Assembly: GCF_010728725.1 (NCBI RefSeq)
Contig: NZ_AP022607.1
Coordinates: 372,001 to 436,000 of the forward strand
DNA length: 64,000 nt
Source: Mycobacterium branderi
GTDB lineage: Bacteria; Actinomycetota; Actinomycetes; Mycobacteriales; Mycobacteriaceae
Direction: 5' to 3'
A program made the translations under genes and the position numbers. The notes under the pieces were generated by a model. It did no database searches. It saw only the letters and a program-made list of their open reading frames with translations, and was not told the DNA's origin. Positions 16,979 through 26,926 of the stretch are shown here, piece after piece (position 1 is the first letter of the stretch; every line of letters starts with the position of its first letter).

Positions 16979-17665
16979 TCATACCGGCGTGAAGTCCGAG
17001 ATAAGCCACTGTCCACCAAGCTTTTCCAACGTCACTCGGACGCTTGAGGCGGAATTGGTCGGGGCATCGTTGCCGACAACAGTTGTCTGGTTTACGAAAA
17101 CGATGACGACTGCGTGATTGCCGGTTGCCGACACCGACGCGGCGGCTGGGACGGTGGCGACCGCCGAGATGTCCTTTTGCCTGGAACCGGGGATCACCAC
17201 GTCATCGATCAGCGAGGAGTAGGCGTTCCGAAAGTTGCCGGTGAGACGGTCCTGAGCGGCGTGCAGGTCCTTGTCCACGCTATCGGGGCGGTAGGACAAC
17301 ATCGCGATCGTGCTGTCAATGGCCGCATGCACGGATTGGCTTCGGCCGAGCGCTGTTTCACGAACTGCACCATCCTGCCATTTCAGATATCCTGCTGCCA
17401 GCGCTAATAGCAGGGCAAGCGCTGGTAGGGCACCGAAGCCGACCACGCGACTCCATTTCTGCCGGCGGGTCTTTTGTTGAGATTCGTTCGTGGCAGGTTC
17501 GCCGGCCGCTGCGTGAGCATCGTCGGCCTCGTGGGTGGATTCAAGCCGATGGCAGTCGGATTCGTGGCTATCGTCGCTGTCAACGACCGGAGTCTCGACG
17601 GCCCGACCGGTTGGATCGGCATCGGCGGCAGCGCCGTCGATGACGAACGCCGAGCTTTTAGGCAC
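16979..17665 (-). CDS. Mce-associated membrane protein 2
   Basis: 228 residues from a GTG at 17665, chosen for the strong ribosome site GGGAGGAG 5 nt upstream. An acidic N-terminal 70 residues precede a basic stretch (KTRRQKWSR), one membrane helix (GFGALPALALLLALAAGYLK) and an outside domain with LSYRPDSVDKDLHAAQDRLT and a C-terminal GGQWLISDFTPV. This is the usual plan of Mce-associated (Mam/DUF-type) proteins that stabilise Mce complexes. Codon use and operon position agree. Confidence 0.85.
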   Translation of the reverse strand: MPKSSAFVIDGAAADADPTGRAVETPVVDSDDSHESDCHRLESTHEADDAHAAAGEPATNESQQKTRRQKWSRVVGFGALPALALLLALAAGYLKWQDGAVRETALGRSQSVHAAIDSTIAMLSYRPDSVDKDLHAAQDRLTGNFRNAYSSLIDDVVIPGSRQKDISAVATVPAAASVSATGNHAVVIVFVNQTTVVGNDAPTNSASSVRVTLEKLGGQWLISDFTPV

Positions 17666-17700
17666 CGCAACTCCTCCCGTCGTCATGCGATGTCGGGTAC

Positions 17701-18348
17701 TCATGGCACGAATTGGACGTTGGACACTTTGGCGGTGTTGCCGACCTTCCGCACGGTGATACGCATTCGTCACAGGCGCGGTTGTTGTTCAGCGGCGCCA
17801 GCGTTAGAGGTTTTCACCGATATGGTCGCTAGCACCTTGGCCTCGTCGCTCTGCACCGACTCAAGCCCGGCTGCGGTGACCGTGCCTTCCGATTTTGATT
17901 GCGCCTTTTTGACCACGTCGATAAACGACTGTGAGCGCCTTTGGAAGTCGTCGTAGAATTCGCCGGTCGAGGAATCGAGAATTCGTTGCACATCGGAGTC
18001 TGCTTCGGTGTAGCTGATGGTGGTCAGGTTCAGGGCCCCTTGTCTGGCGGCCTGGAGAAGTAGCGCGTCCCGCGCTTGATCGCGATGAGATTGGTAAAAG
18101 CGAAATCCGAGCCAACCGACGACAACTGCCAACACAACAACCATGGCGGCGCCTAAAGTCACCGCGGATCGAACCTCGGAAGTGGCGCGAAGCGCGGACT
18201 GCTCATCGACGCAAGCCTCGGCCTCAGCCGGATCGGGAACGCTGGCTCGGCTGTTCGGGTCGATGTCGCTGCCGGTATCGGTGCAGTCCACATCCGATTC
18301 CACCAGGACGGTCAGCGGGCCGTAGGAGGTATCAGCATCGACTGCCAT
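17701..18348 (-). pseudogene. Mce-associated membrane protein 1, cut by an in-frame TGA
   Basis: The ATG at 18348 has GAAGGAGC upstream and overlaps the end of mceF by 37 nt. The protein has an acidic N-terminus, a membrane helix (VTLGAAMVVVLAVVVGWLGF) and the typical outside domain (NLTTISYTEADSDVQRILDS; YDDFQRRSQSFIDVV). The frame stops at 17772-17770 (TGA), but continuing past that codon gives 22 more residues that fit the family C-terminus (RMRITVRKVGNTAKVSNVQF), then a TGA at 17703-17701 that overlaps an ATG as ATGA. Family members generally have Trp at the position of the first TGA (recalled). So one base change TGG to TGA, or a sequence error, removes the last strand. The 192-residue form (17770-18348) may still be made. 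Confidence 0.75.
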
Positions 18349-19775
18349 GTCTGCTCCTTCGGTGCGGTTTGGGCGAGGTTGGACTGGGTGTACACGTTGC
18401 CGTCCGGACCGACGTAGCTGCCGGTAGCGGGGTCGTATTCGGCTGCTGCGATCGGCGATGGTGCCGGGCCGTTGGGCGGAAGTTGCTGTGCGGGCGTTGA
18501 TCCCGGAGGCAACTGCGGGATGTCTTGTCCGGACAGCGTGGCGTTGGGGTCGCCCTTCCAGTTGAAGCCGTCGTTTAGTGGGACATAGCTCTCGTCGCTT
18601 TCGCATAACTTGACGGTTGGGGCTCGTTTGCCGGGCCGGGTCACGCAGGGGTAGTTACGGGCGCCGCGCACGTTGAACATCGAGTCCTGCGGCACGCGGC
18701 AATACACATCGCCTGCCGGGCGGTCCGGGTAGTCCTCGTAGGTGGGGACCCGCTGTTGCTGGATCGGCAGGTAGCCGGTCGTGCAGGGCGGGGGGAGGTT
18801 GAAATTGAGGTTGAAGCTCAGATAGGCGCCCCTGTAGTCCTGCTTAGTGTTTTGGTTGGCGACGGTCACCGCTTGCATGGCCGCTGTCCCCAGAGGGACG
18901 AGCACCAAGATTTGCTCGAGACCGGCGTGATAGGTGACCAGCACTGGAGCGATGCTGGCCAGGTTGGCCATCACGATCGGCAGCGTCGGTTGCAGCCGGT
19001 CGAAGAGATCCCGTACTTCCTCCATGGCTCCGGAGCCCTTGTGCAGCACATTTCGGACTGCCACGTCGTTGTCCTTGAGCTGCCGAGTGATATCGGCCAT
19101 GTGGGCCGCCCATGCCTGGACGGATTCCGACGTGTCGGTTTGGGTGTTCAGCACCGGTGCGACGTTGTCGATGACATTGGTCAGCTCGTCCAAATTCTTG
19201 CGTGCGTCTATGGCCAGCCGTGTGGATCCCTTTACGATGCGCGAGAGCTCCGGTCCAAGGCCACCTATCGCTGTGTAGGACTCGTCGATCACGGTCTTGA
19301 GGTTCTCACCTGGGATCGCCTGCAAACCGCGGTTGGTGGCATTGAGAAGTTCGTTGACATCGGGTGGGACAGATGAGTGGCTGAGCGGGATGACATCGCC
19401 AGTTTTGAGGGGCGCGGATTCGCCTGCGCGCGGTAGCAACTCGACGTACTGCTCTCCGACAGCGGAGGTGCTGTGGACTCGGGCGTCGAGGTTGGCGGGT
19501 ATTTTTACGTCGGAGCGCAGGGAGAGCACCGCATTGATGCCGCTATCGGTAAGTTCGACCGACTTAACCTGACCTACCTCGGTGCCTAAATAGGTCACGT
19601 TGGCTCGCTCGTAGAGGCCTGCAGCTTCTGGCAATTGCACCGTGACCCGATAGTGGCCGACACCGAATAGCAGGGTTGGCAGCCGCATGTAACCGAACGC
19701 CATGAACATGAAAGCGGTCGCGGTGATCGCGATCAGGACGGTGAGTTGAGTCCAAATCCGTCTGTTCATTCGCAT
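18312..19775 (-). CDS. mceF: Mce family protein MceF
   Basis: 487 residues. The ATG at 19775 begins 1 nt after the mceE stop. An N-terminal membrane helix (LTVLIAITATAFMFMAFGY) anchors it; the MlaD/Mce domain follows (VTVQLPEAAGLYERANVTYL, KIPANLDARVHSTSAVGEQY), then a long helical region and a C-terminal tail with Cys-rich and Pro-rich segments (PPPCTTGYLP, QDIPQLPPGST). Last of six Mce proteins; the hexamer forms a lipid-conducting tube across the envelope. Its 3' end overlaps the next gene by 37 nt. Confidence 0.93.
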   Translation of the reverse strand: MRMNRRIWTQLTVLIAITATAFMFMAFGYMRLPTLLFGVGHYRVTVQLPEAAGLYERANVTYLGTEVGQVKSVELTDSGINAVLSLRSDVKIPANLDARVHSTSAVGEQYVELLPRAGESAPLKTGDVIPLSHSSVPPDVNELLNATNRGLQAIPGENLKTVIDESYTAIGGLGPELSRIVKGSTRLAIDARKNLDELTNVIDNVAPVLNTQTDTSESVQAWAAHMADITRQLKDNDVAVRNVLHKGSGAMEEVRDLFDRLQPTLPIVMANLASIAPVLVTYHAGLEQILVLVPLGTAAMQAVTVANQNTKQDYRGAYLSFNLNFNLPPPCTTGYLPIQQQRVPTYEDYPDRPAGDVYCRVPQDSMFNVRGARNYPCVTRPGKRAPTVKLCESDESYVPLNDGFNWKGDPNATLSGQDIPQLPPGSTPAQQLPPNGPAPSPIAAAEYDPATGSYVGPDGNVYTQSNLAQTAPKEQTWQSMLIPPTAR

Positions 19776-19776
19776 G

Positions 19777-20910
19777 TCAGCGGCCCTGGTCCCGGTGGTA
19801 TGGCACGACCAGCGGATTACCGGCGGTGTAGGGGCTTGGCATTTGTCCAATCGTGCGGCCCCACTGCATTTCGAGCTCGGTCAGGTTGCCTTCCCAGCGG
19901 GTGCCGGTGAACAACCCGGCGTCGATGCGGCTCAGGGTAAGGTCGAAAATAGCGGTGAGGTTGGCGTAGTCACCGCGGAACCACTTCTCCAAAGTCTCGT
20001 TTGGCCACGGGAACGTGGCGAAGAAGCTCAGCGATCGAGTCAGATCCGGGCCGGCATTGGCCAGCGATTCAAGCACGGGCCCAATGCCTTTCAGTTCCGT
20101 GACCAGGTTATCCTTGGTCTTGTTCACGGAATCGGCAGCCACTGCGCTGAACTTGCCCAGTGAATCAAGTGCGTCGGCCAACGTCTTTCGTTCGTCTTTC
20201 AGGACGGCCAGTGCATCGGGGATAGTCTTGAAAGCCTTGTCGAGCACCGGCTTCTGGTCGGCGACCTGGCCGGCAAAGTTGTTGAGACTCTCGGTGGCGT
20301 CGATGATGTCTTCGGTCTGGTTGTTGACGTAGCCGATAAACCTATCCAGCTGCTTGATGAGGCTTCGCAGATCGTTCTCGCGGCCGGCCAACGCGGTGCT
20401 CAGTGCCTGAGTGATGTCTTGGATCTGACCGATCCCGCCACCGTTGAGAACCAGCGACAGTGCGGCCAGCGTCTTCTCCGTAGTGGGATACGAGCTCCCC
20501 GACGCCAACGGAATCAACGATCCGGCATGTAATTTGCCCTCGGGCGCGACCATTTTCGGCGGCGCCAGCTCGATGTGTTTGGAACCGAGCAGGCTAGTTT
20601 GTCCAACCTTGGCCGTCGCGTTGGCGGGCAATTCCACGTCGCCGTTGATGGTCATGGTGAGTAATGCGTGCCAGCCTTGCCGTTCTATCTTGCTGACGGT
20701 GCCGACGGTGACGTCACCGACTCGGACCCGGGAGTTTCGCTCTATGTTGTCCACATCCGGCAATTGCGCCTGGATGGTGAACGAACCCGGGCCACGGCCT
20801 TGCGTGCCGGGCAGCGGCAGGGAATTCGCACCGCGCCATCCGCAGCCCGATATCGCAATGGCCATGCCCAAAACCGCCGCGATGACCGCCGTCTGGTTTT
20901 TCGACTTCAT
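19777..20910 (-). CDS. mceE: Mce family lipoprotein MceE
   Basis: 377 residues; ATGA overlap with mceD. Signal peptide with lipobox AISGC (Cys23), as expected for the E subunit (LprK-type). The Mce domain (QAQLPDVDNIERNSRVRVGD, PANATAKVGQTSLLGSKHIE) is followed by long helices that form the tunnel. Ends VVPYHRDQGR. Confidence 0.93.
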   Translation of the reverse strand: MKSKNQTAVIAAVLGMAIAISGCGWRGANSLPLPGTQGRGPGSFTIQAQLPDVDNIERNSRVRVGDVTVGTVSKIERQGWHALLTMTINGDVELPANATAKVGQTSLLGSKHIELAPPKMVAPEGKLHAGSLIPLASGSSYPTTEKTLAALSLVLNGGGIGQIQDITQALSTALAGRENDLRSLIKQLDRFIGYVNNQTEDIIDATESLNNFAGQVADQKPVLDKAFKTIPDALAVLKDERKTLADALDSLGKFSAVAADSVNKTKDNLVTELKGIGPVLESLANAGPDLTRSLSFFATFPWPNETLEKWFRGDYANLTAIFDLTLSRIDAGLFTGTRWEGNLTELEMQWGRTIGQMPSPYTAGNPLVVPYHRDQGR

Positions 20911-22241
20911 GTCCCACCGCCGGGCGGCAACATCATTCCCTGTAGGCCGTCCGCCGGCTTTGTCGGCGCCGGCGCCACCTGGGTCGGCTCGGGCGCTTCA
21001 GCAGCCGTCCTTTCGCCAACAGACGCGGCCGGACCGGCAGGGTGGGGAGCCGCTGCCGAACCAGACGGCGGAACGTAATCCGGGCGCAGCCAGTCTTCGC
21101 TGTACGTGAGCTCATTAGGGCGCGCCGCCGCCCCGACGAACAGGTTTTCGCCCAGCGGCAAGAAGTTGTACTGACGGTTCTTGATGATCGGGGCGAGATA
21201 TTGCACGCAGAGCTTGGCTGCGTCCTTCCCGCCCAGTCGAGAGGCGGCTTGGATTGCGCCGCACAAAAACGTGAGGGGATTAGCGAAGTTGTTGAGCGCC
21301 AAAACTCCGGTTAGGGCCCCTTGGGCTGGCTGGTAGATGTTGGTGAAGTTTTGCAGGACGTTCGGCAGGATGTGCAGCGTCTGCTTGACGTCATCGAGGC
21401 TCTGGTTCAGCGCCGTCGTAACCGACGCGAGTTTGTCGGAGGTCGTGCCCATTGCGTCTCGGTTTTCTGCCACAAAGGTTTTCAGATGGTCGACCACATC
21501 GTTGATGGCAGATACTGCGTTGCTGATTTCGTTCGGGTCGTCCGACAGTAGAGCGGTTACTGCGGCTAGATTCTGGTTTAGCTGACGCAGTACGTCCTTG
21601 CTGTCTTGCAAGGCCGATACCAGGGTGGAGACGTTTTTGACCGTGGAGAACAGATCGGTGCTGTGGTCACCGAGTGCGGAAAACGCTTGCGACAGTTTGA
21701 TCAACGTGTCGCGGATATTGGGTCCTTCGCCGCGCAGATTTTCCGCAGCGGTGTTGACGGCTACCCCTAGCGTGCTTACTCCACCGGGCTGCGTTGGCTG
21801 CAGCATCTCGGTGAGTTTCTGCAGCTGCGCGCGCAGGTCGTCCCATTCGACCGGAACCGCGGTGCGCTCCAGTGGGATCACAGCACCGTTTTGCATGGCG
21901 GGTCCCTGAGTGTAGGCGGGTGTCAGTTGGATCGCCCGGACTGCGACGAGTGAAGGGGAGATGATCACCGCGTTGGCGTTCGCCGGCACCGGGTACTTGT
22001 CGTCGTACCAGAACGAGATCTTTGCCCGTTGCTGCTGCGGTTCGATTCGGTCGATCTTGCCGACGGGGATACCCAAGATCCGCACCTCATCGCCGGCGTA
22101 AATGCCGTTGCTGCTGGCGAAGTATGCGGTCACATGTGTGCGGTGGACCGTAGCTGTGGTTCGCAATGCGACGAATGACCCGACAAACAAGGTTGCGGTC
22201 AGGGCGACTGCCAGTCCGATCCGTGTTGTGCGTTTGGTCAT
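20907..22241 (-). CDS. mceD: Mce family protein MceD
   Basis: 444 residues; ATGA overlap with mceC. One N-terminal helix (RIGLAVALTATLFVGSFVAL), Mce domain (THVTAYFASSNGIYAGDEVR), helical region with NLRGEGPNIRDTLIKLSQAF, and a Pro/Ala-rich C-terminus ending MMLPPGGGT. Typical length for MceD. Confidence 0.93.
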   Translation of the reverse strand: MTKRTTRIGLAVALTATLFVGSFVALRTTATVHRTHVTAYFASSNGIYAGDEVRILGIPVGKIDRIEPQQQRAKISFWYDDKYPVPANANAVIISPSLVAVRAIQLTPAYTQGPAMQNGAVIPLERTAVPVEWDDLRAQLQKLTEMLQPTQPGGVSTLGVAVNTAAENLRGEGPNIRDTLIKLSQAFSALGDHSTDLFSTVKNVSTLVSALQDSKDVLRQLNQNLAAVTALLSDDPNEISNAVSAINDVVDHLKTFVAENRDAMGTTSDKLASVTTALNQSLDDVKQTLHILPNVLQNFTNIYQPAQGALTGVLALNNFANPLTFLCGAIQAASRLGGKDAAKLCVQYLAPIIKNRQYNFLPLGENLFVGAAARPNELTYSEDWLRPDYVPPSGSAAAPHPAGPAASVGERTAAEAPEPTQVAPAPTKPADGLQGMMLPPGGGT

Positions 22242-23548
22242 TGACCACCTCTGGGGCCTGGCGACGCTTCACTCGGCGCGGGGACGTATATGGGGGATGG
22301 GGTGGGCTCAGGAAGGGAGTGCAGGCCGGGCGGTGGCAGCGCCGGCGGTCCGGGCGGTGGACCACCCGGAGGCGGGGCAGGCAGCGGTTCGCGATACGGG
22401 TAGCGCGGATCGCCGGGTTTGCCCGTGATGGCGTCGGGGAGGGTGCGGTTGGGCTCACCGCCCTGGCCGGTACGTGGGTAGGGAACCGGCAGCGGCGGGG
22501 TGCCTGGTTGTCCGACTTGTGGATCGGTTCGCTGCGACGGCAACAGGACGGCAGGATCCAGTCCCAGATCGGAGAACGCCGCTTCGATGAATGGCTGAAC
22601 GAACTGGCCGGGCAACAGGTTAACGAGATAGGCCTTGAAGAACGGTCCTGAGGCGACGGACTCACCAAGCGACATCACGTAGGCGTTGAGTTTCTTGATC
22701 GCCTGCTGGACACGCTCCTTGTGGTTATCCAGGATGTCCAGCACACCATTGAGCTTGTCCAACATAGGTTTAAAGGTGTCGCTGTTTTCCGCGATGAACC
22801 CCTCGAGCTGGCGGGCGGCCGAGGTGATGTTGTGGGAGATCTGGTCTAGAGCGCCGCTTTGACTTTGCAGTTGGGCCAGGAGAGCGTTGGTGTTGGCGAG
22901 CAGGGTGACGATCTTGTCGCTGTCCTCGGCCAGTATTCCGGTCACTTTGTTGGCGTTGGCTAAGAGGTTGCGCAACTGTGCATCACGTTGGTCCAAGGTG
23001 TCGGAGAATCGCCCTACACCGCCGATGGCCAGCCTCAGCGCTGGCGGGGTGTCCTTGAAGGTGTCTGAAAGTACGGCCAGCGAGTGGGACAGCTGATCGG
23101 TGTTGAGCCCGCTGATCGTTGACGTGAGATCCCCGAGCGCATCGGGCAGCTGGTAGGGCGAGCGGGTGCGGTCGATCGGGATGGGGCCGCGCTGTTGGCC
23201 ATCACCGCGCGGGGTGACTTCAAGGATCTTTGCGCCCAACAGAGTTTTTGTCTTGATCGCCGCCTCGCTGCGGTCGCCCAAGTGGATGTTCTTGCCTACG
23301 TTGAACTTCACCAGGACGCGGGGGCCGTCTAAGCCGAGGCTTTCTACTTTGCCCACCTGGTAGCCGGAAACCTGCACTGCGGCACCGGTTATCAGCCCGC
23401 CGGCATCACCGAAGTATGCCGAATAGTGTTTGTTTTGATTGATGAAGGGCACTTTGTCGTAGTTGAGGGCAACCGCCGCTATGGCCACGGTGAAGGCGAC
23501 GCCAACGACGCAGAGGACGAGAGGTTTGCGTTCGGCGAAGGTTTTCAT
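22238..23548 (-). CDS. mceC: Mce family protein MceC
   Basis: 436 residues. The ATG at 23548 overlaps the mceB stop as ATGA, which decides it over a start 12 nt upstream. N-terminal helix (LVLCVVGVAFTVAIAAVALN), Mce domain (YSAYFGDAGGLITGAAVQVS, IKTKTLLGAKILEVTPRGDG), helical region and a C-terminal tail of about 110 residues that is extremely Pro-rich, as usual for MceC. Confidence 0.93.
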   Translation of the reverse strand: MKTFAERKPLVLCVVGVAFTVAIAAVALNYDKVPFINQNKHYSAYFGDAGGLITGAAVQVSGYQVGKVESLGLDGPRVLVKFNVGKNIHLGDRSEAAIKTKTLLGAKILEVTPRGDGQQRGPIPIDRTRSPYQLPDALGDLTSTISGLNTDQLSHSLAVLSDTFKDTPPALRLAIGGVGRFSDTLDQRDAQLRNLLANANKVTGILAEDSDKIVTLLANTNALLAQLQSQSGALDQISHNITSAARQLEGFIAENSDTFKPMLDKLNGVLDILDNHKERVQQAIKKLNAYVMSLGESVASGPFFKAYLVNLLPGQFVQPFIEAAFSDLGLDPAVLLPSQRTDPQVGQPGTPPLPVPYPRTGQGGEPNRTLPDAITGKPGDPRYPYREPLPAPPPGGPPPGPPALPPPGLHSLPEPTPSPIYVPAPSEASPGPRGGQ

Positions 23549-24573
23549 TTGGGCGCGCACCTTCCGCTGGCCTGACCGGCCAGCTTGATGTAAACCGGCT
23601 GGCCGCCCTTGCCGTTGACTTTCAGGATTGCGTCACACAGATAGAAGCTGAAGAAGTCGCCGTAGATGCCTTGCCGGGCGAGAAGCTGGAATTTGTCGGG
23701 CAGGGTTTGCAGCAAGTTGTCCATGTAGGGCCGGTCGGCCACGATCAGACCGGCTGTGCGGTCGGCCTCGCGAACGATCTTTTGGAACGGGGGACGTCCC
23801 TGGGCCAGTAGGTCGGTGAGCGAGGAGGTAGCCGCGTTTGTGTAGGCGACCGAATTGCTGATGTCGTGCTTGCGTTCGGCCAGAGTGGTTACCAGCTGGG
23901 ACAGAGAGTCGATGGCTTTATGGAATTGAGTCCGTTGCTCGCCGAGTGAACCCACGACGGTGTTGAGGTTGGTGATGACCTGTCCGACGAGCTGATCCCG
24001 GTCGGCGAGGGTGCGGGTCAGTGCCGCGGTGTGTTCGAAAAAGGAGGCGATGGTGTCACCCTGGCCTTCGAATGCGCTAATCAGCTGTCCGGTAAGCGCA
24101 TTGACCTGGTCGGGGTCGAGTGCACGGAACAAGGGTCGGAAACCGCCGATCAGCGCATCGAGGTCCAGCGCTGGTGAGGTGTTGGACAGCGCAATTGTGT
24201 CTCCTTGGTGGAGTTTCGTGGTTCCGCCTACTCCTTCCTCGAGTGCCAGGTAGCGCCCGCCGATTAGGTCGTCGTAGCGGATGACGGCCCGGGTGCCCTG
24301 CGTCAACACGACCGAATCGTCGGCGCTGAACGCGACTCGCACCGTTGTATCGGGCTGGACCGCAATACTTTTGACCTTGCCGACTTCCACACCGGCTATG
24401 CGGACGAACTGACCTTCTTTCAATCCAGTCACGTTGGTGAAGTCGGCGTTATAGACCTTCTCCGACTGGAACCGAAGCTGGCTGAAGATCGCGAACATCG
24501 CGAACATAAAGAAAAGGCAGACAGCCACGAATGCAGTGAGACGCCAGATGGTGCCTGGCAGTTTACTTCTCAC
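23545..24573 (-). CDS. mceB: Mce family protein MceB
   Basis: 342 residues; GTG at 24573 with GAAAGGTC upstream, 38 nt after the mceA stop. N-terminal helix (LTAFVAVCLFFMFAMFAIFS), Mce domain (YNADFTNVTGLKEGQFVRIA, VIRYDDLIGGRYLALEEG), helical region and a C-terminus with two cysteines (FYLCDAIL, GRCAPK). Shortest Mce subunit, as normal. Confidence 0.93.
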   Translation of the reverse strand: MRSKLPGTIWRLTAFVAVCLFFMFAMFAIFSQLRFQSEKVYNADFTNVTGLKEGQFVRIAGVEVGKVKSIAVQPDTTVRVAFSADDSVVLTQGTRAVIRYDDLIGGRYLALEEGVGGTTKLHQGDTIALSNTSPALDLDALIGGFRPLFRALDPDQVNALTGQLISAFEGQGDTIASFFEHTAALTRTLADRDQLVGQVITNLNTVVGSLGEQRTQFHKAIDSLSQLVTTLAERKHDISNSVAYTNAATSSLTDLLAQGRPPFQKIVREADRTAGLIVADRPYMDNLLQTLPDKFQLLARQGIYGDFFSFYLCDAILKVNGKGGQPVYIKLAGQASGRCAPK

Positions 24574-24611
24574 GCGGTGACCTTTCGATCTTACTAGGGG
24601 CTATGAAGTGG

Positions 24612-26066
24612 TCAGGGTGATGGGAGGGCGGGCGTGGGGAGCGGCGGCAGCGGAGTCGGCTGTTGGGAGGCTGGTGCGGGCACCGAGAACGGCTCCGAAC
24701 CTGGGGGCGGCGGGCCAGGTTCTTTCGGGGCACCGGGCGCAGGTGCGGGCGGCAGACCGGGATACAGCGGCGTGCCATCGGGCGCGTACATCGGCGCCCC
24801 GTAGGGCGGGGCCCCGGGGTAGGGCATTGGGCCAGGGGCCGGACCTCCGGGGTGGCGGATGCTCGGCGGTTTGGGTGCTCCGCGCGTGACCGGGAAGTAG
24901 TCGGCCCAGCCGGGGAAGCCGATGCCGGGATTGGGGCGCCAATCGATACCGGTTCCCCAACCGGTGTTGGTGATGAGTTGGCGGAGCGGCCAGTTCTTTG
25001 CGACGTCGGGCAGTGAGCCGCATCCCGGCTGGCCGCCTGGGCCGCCCTTGGCGCCGACCACAGGCAGATTGTCGGGGTACCTGTAAGGGTCGTCGCCGAG
25101 CAGAATCGCGGCGTCGACGATCGTTGACTTTCCATCCCCGCCGCCTGCGGCGTCATAGCCACCGTGGTCGAGGAAGTATTTCCCGCCGACGATCAGGCAG
25201 GTCAATTCAGGGTTGTACTTAAAGAGCAGGCTCGTTGTGGGTTCAAGAGAATTGACCGCATTCACCAGATTGTCCTTGCTGGACGCGATTAGGTTGACGC
25301 CGCTTTGCGCCAACCCGATGACGTTGACCAGAGCGGCGTCTAAATCCCGGGAGTTGTCTGTGATGGCGGAACTAGTTGTACTCGCCGAATCGAGCACGGC
25401 GAGGATGTCGCGGGCTGCTGCACTGTAGGTGTCACTGAATCCCGATACCGACTGCCAGTCATTACGCATTGTTTCGGCGCGGGGATTGAGTGCCAGCAGT
25501 ACTTCGTTGGCATCGGAGGTCGCTTGTCCGATGGTGGGGCCCTCGCCCCGCAGACCCTGCGACAGCGCCGTCAGTACGCTGTTCAGCTTGGCCGGGTCGA
25601 TCCGGTTCAACAGATCAGTAAGGTTCTGAAAGACCGTGTTTACCTCGGTGCTGACATTCTCCGAAGTAATCACTGATCCCGCTGAGATCCGTTTGGCGCT
25701 AGGGTGTTTGGGATAGACGAGGTCGACATATTTCGCCCCGAAGACGGTGGTGGCCCGGATCCGAGCCTGCACATTGGCGGGAATGTGTCGGATCTGATCC
25801 GGGTAGAGCTGCAAGGTCAACGTGACTGGCTTATTTCCTCCGTGAATCGTTCCGACACGACCTACCTGCACGCCGCGCATCTTGACCTTGGCCCCGAGCT
25901 CCATGACCAGCCCCGACCGGTCTGCGGTCAGCGTGACCGGAACATACGAGGCGAATGTTCCGGCGAATAACGAAAACGTGACGAATGCGAACAATCCGAT
26001 GACAGCGAGCAAGATCAGCGTGCACAGTGCGGGGTGGAGTCGCCTTTCTCCTGGTCTTGCTTCCAT
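24612..26066 (-). CDS. mceA: Mce family protein MceA
   Basis: 484 residues. The ATG at 26066 lies 5 nt after the yrbEB stop; longer readings overlap yrbEB and are rejected. N-terminal helix (LCTLILLAVIGLFAFVTFSL), Mce domain (VPVTLTADRSGLVMELGAKV, RIRATTVFGAKYVDLVYPKH), helical region, and a C-terminal 100 residues rich in Pro/Gly/Tyr (GAPPYGAPMYAPDGTPLYPG). Such disordered tails are common in MceA but this one is long. Which numbered mce operon this corresponds to could not be decided. Confidence 0.93.
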   Translation of the reverse strand: MEARPGERRLHPALCTLILLAVIGLFAFVTFSLFAGTFASYVPVTLTADRSGLVMELGAKVKMRGVQVGRVGTIHGGNKPVTLTLQLYPDQIRHIPANVQARIRATTVFGAKYVDLVYPKHPSAKRISAGSVITSENVSTEVNTVFQNLTDLLNRIDPAKLNSVLTALSQGLRGEGPTIGQATSDANEVLLALNPRAETMRNDWQSVSGFSDTYSAAARDILAVLDSASTTSSAITDNSRDLDAALVNVIGLAQSGVNLIASSKDNLVNAVNSLEPTTSLLFKYNPELTCLIVGGKYFLDHGGYDAAGGGDGKSTIVDAAILLGDDPYRYPDNLPVVGAKGGPGGQPGCGSLPDVAKNWPLRQLITNTGWGTGIDWRPNPGIGFPGWADYFPVTRGAPKPPSIRHPGGPAPGPMPYPGAPPYGAPMYAPDGTPLYPGLPPAPAPGAPKEPGPPPPGSEPFSVPAPASQQPTPLPPLPTPALPSP

Positions 26067-26071
26067 TGCCG

Positions 26072-26926
26072 CTATCCCGCCAGGTGGAAGTTTCCGGACT
26101 GGCCGTAAATGGCCAGGGAGACAAAGACGGTGACGAACACCGCGGTGACCAATGATGCCCGTACGGCTCGGCCGACCGCCTCGCCGACCCCGGCGGGTCC
26201 CCCGGAGGCGGTGAATCCGTAGTAGGTGTGTATCAGCATGACCACGACGGCCATTGCTATGGCCTGCAAGAACGACCACATCAAGTCGGTGGGGTTCAAG
26301 AAGGTGTTGAAGTAGTGATCGTAGACGCCGGTCGACTGGCCATAGATGGCTGTGGTGCCGAAACGTGTGGCCAGAAAAGCCATCAGCACGGCGACGCAGT
26401 ACAACGGAATTACCACGATCACGCCGGCGACCAATCGTGTCGACGTAAGGTAGGCCACTGAACGGATAGCCATCACCTCAAGCGCATCGATTTCTTCGCT
26501 GATTCGCATGGCCCCCAGCTGTGCGGTGGCTCCGGCGCCGATGGTGGCAGCCAGGCCGATACCTGCGACCAGCGGTGCGATCAGTCGCACGTTGAGGAAC
26601 GCCGATCCGAACCCGGCCAGTGCTCCAACGCCGATCTGCTGGAGATAGCTATACGCCTGTACTGCGACGAGCGAGCCGCCCGACAACATCAGGAAGCCAA
26701 CGATGGCCACTGAGCCGCCTACAAGAACCAATGCGCCGGTGCCAAGGCTCATCTGGGCGATCAATCGAACTAGCTCCACTTTGTAGTGCGCGAAGACAGT
26801 TCCAATGCCTCGCACAGTCTGTCCGTAGAACTGTGCTTGTGCACCGAGTCGATTCCAGCTGCTCACCACGCCGTGAGCAGTGCGGTAAAGCCTGGGGTGG
26901 AGTCCGCTTGGTTGGGTGGTGTTCAT
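26072..26926 (-). CDS. yrbEB: YrbE family ABC permease B
   Basis: 284 residues, ATGA overlap with yrbEA. MlaE-type permease with about five membrane helices. The family core is clear: GFGSAFLNVRLIAPLVAGIG, then AQLGAMRISEEIDALEVMAI (the EQ-loop-like segment that contacts the ATPase MceG/Mkl, which is encoded elsewhere). The permease pair forms the inner-membrane base of the Mce importer. Confidence 0.94.
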   Translation of the reverse strand: MNTTQPSGLHPRLYRTAHGVVSSWNRLGAQAQFYGQTVRGIGTVFAHYKVELVRLIAQMSLGTGALVLVGGSVAIVGFLMLSGGSLVAVQAYSYLQQIGVGALAGFGSAFLNVRLIAPLVAGIGLAATIGAGATAQLGAMRISEEIDALEVMAIRSVAYLTSTRLVAGVIVVIPLYCVAVLMAFLATRFGTTAIYGQSTGVYDHYFNTFLNPTDLMWSFLQAIAMAVVVMLIHTYYGFTASGGPAGVGEAVGRAVRASLVTAVFVTVFVSLAIYGQSGNFHLAG

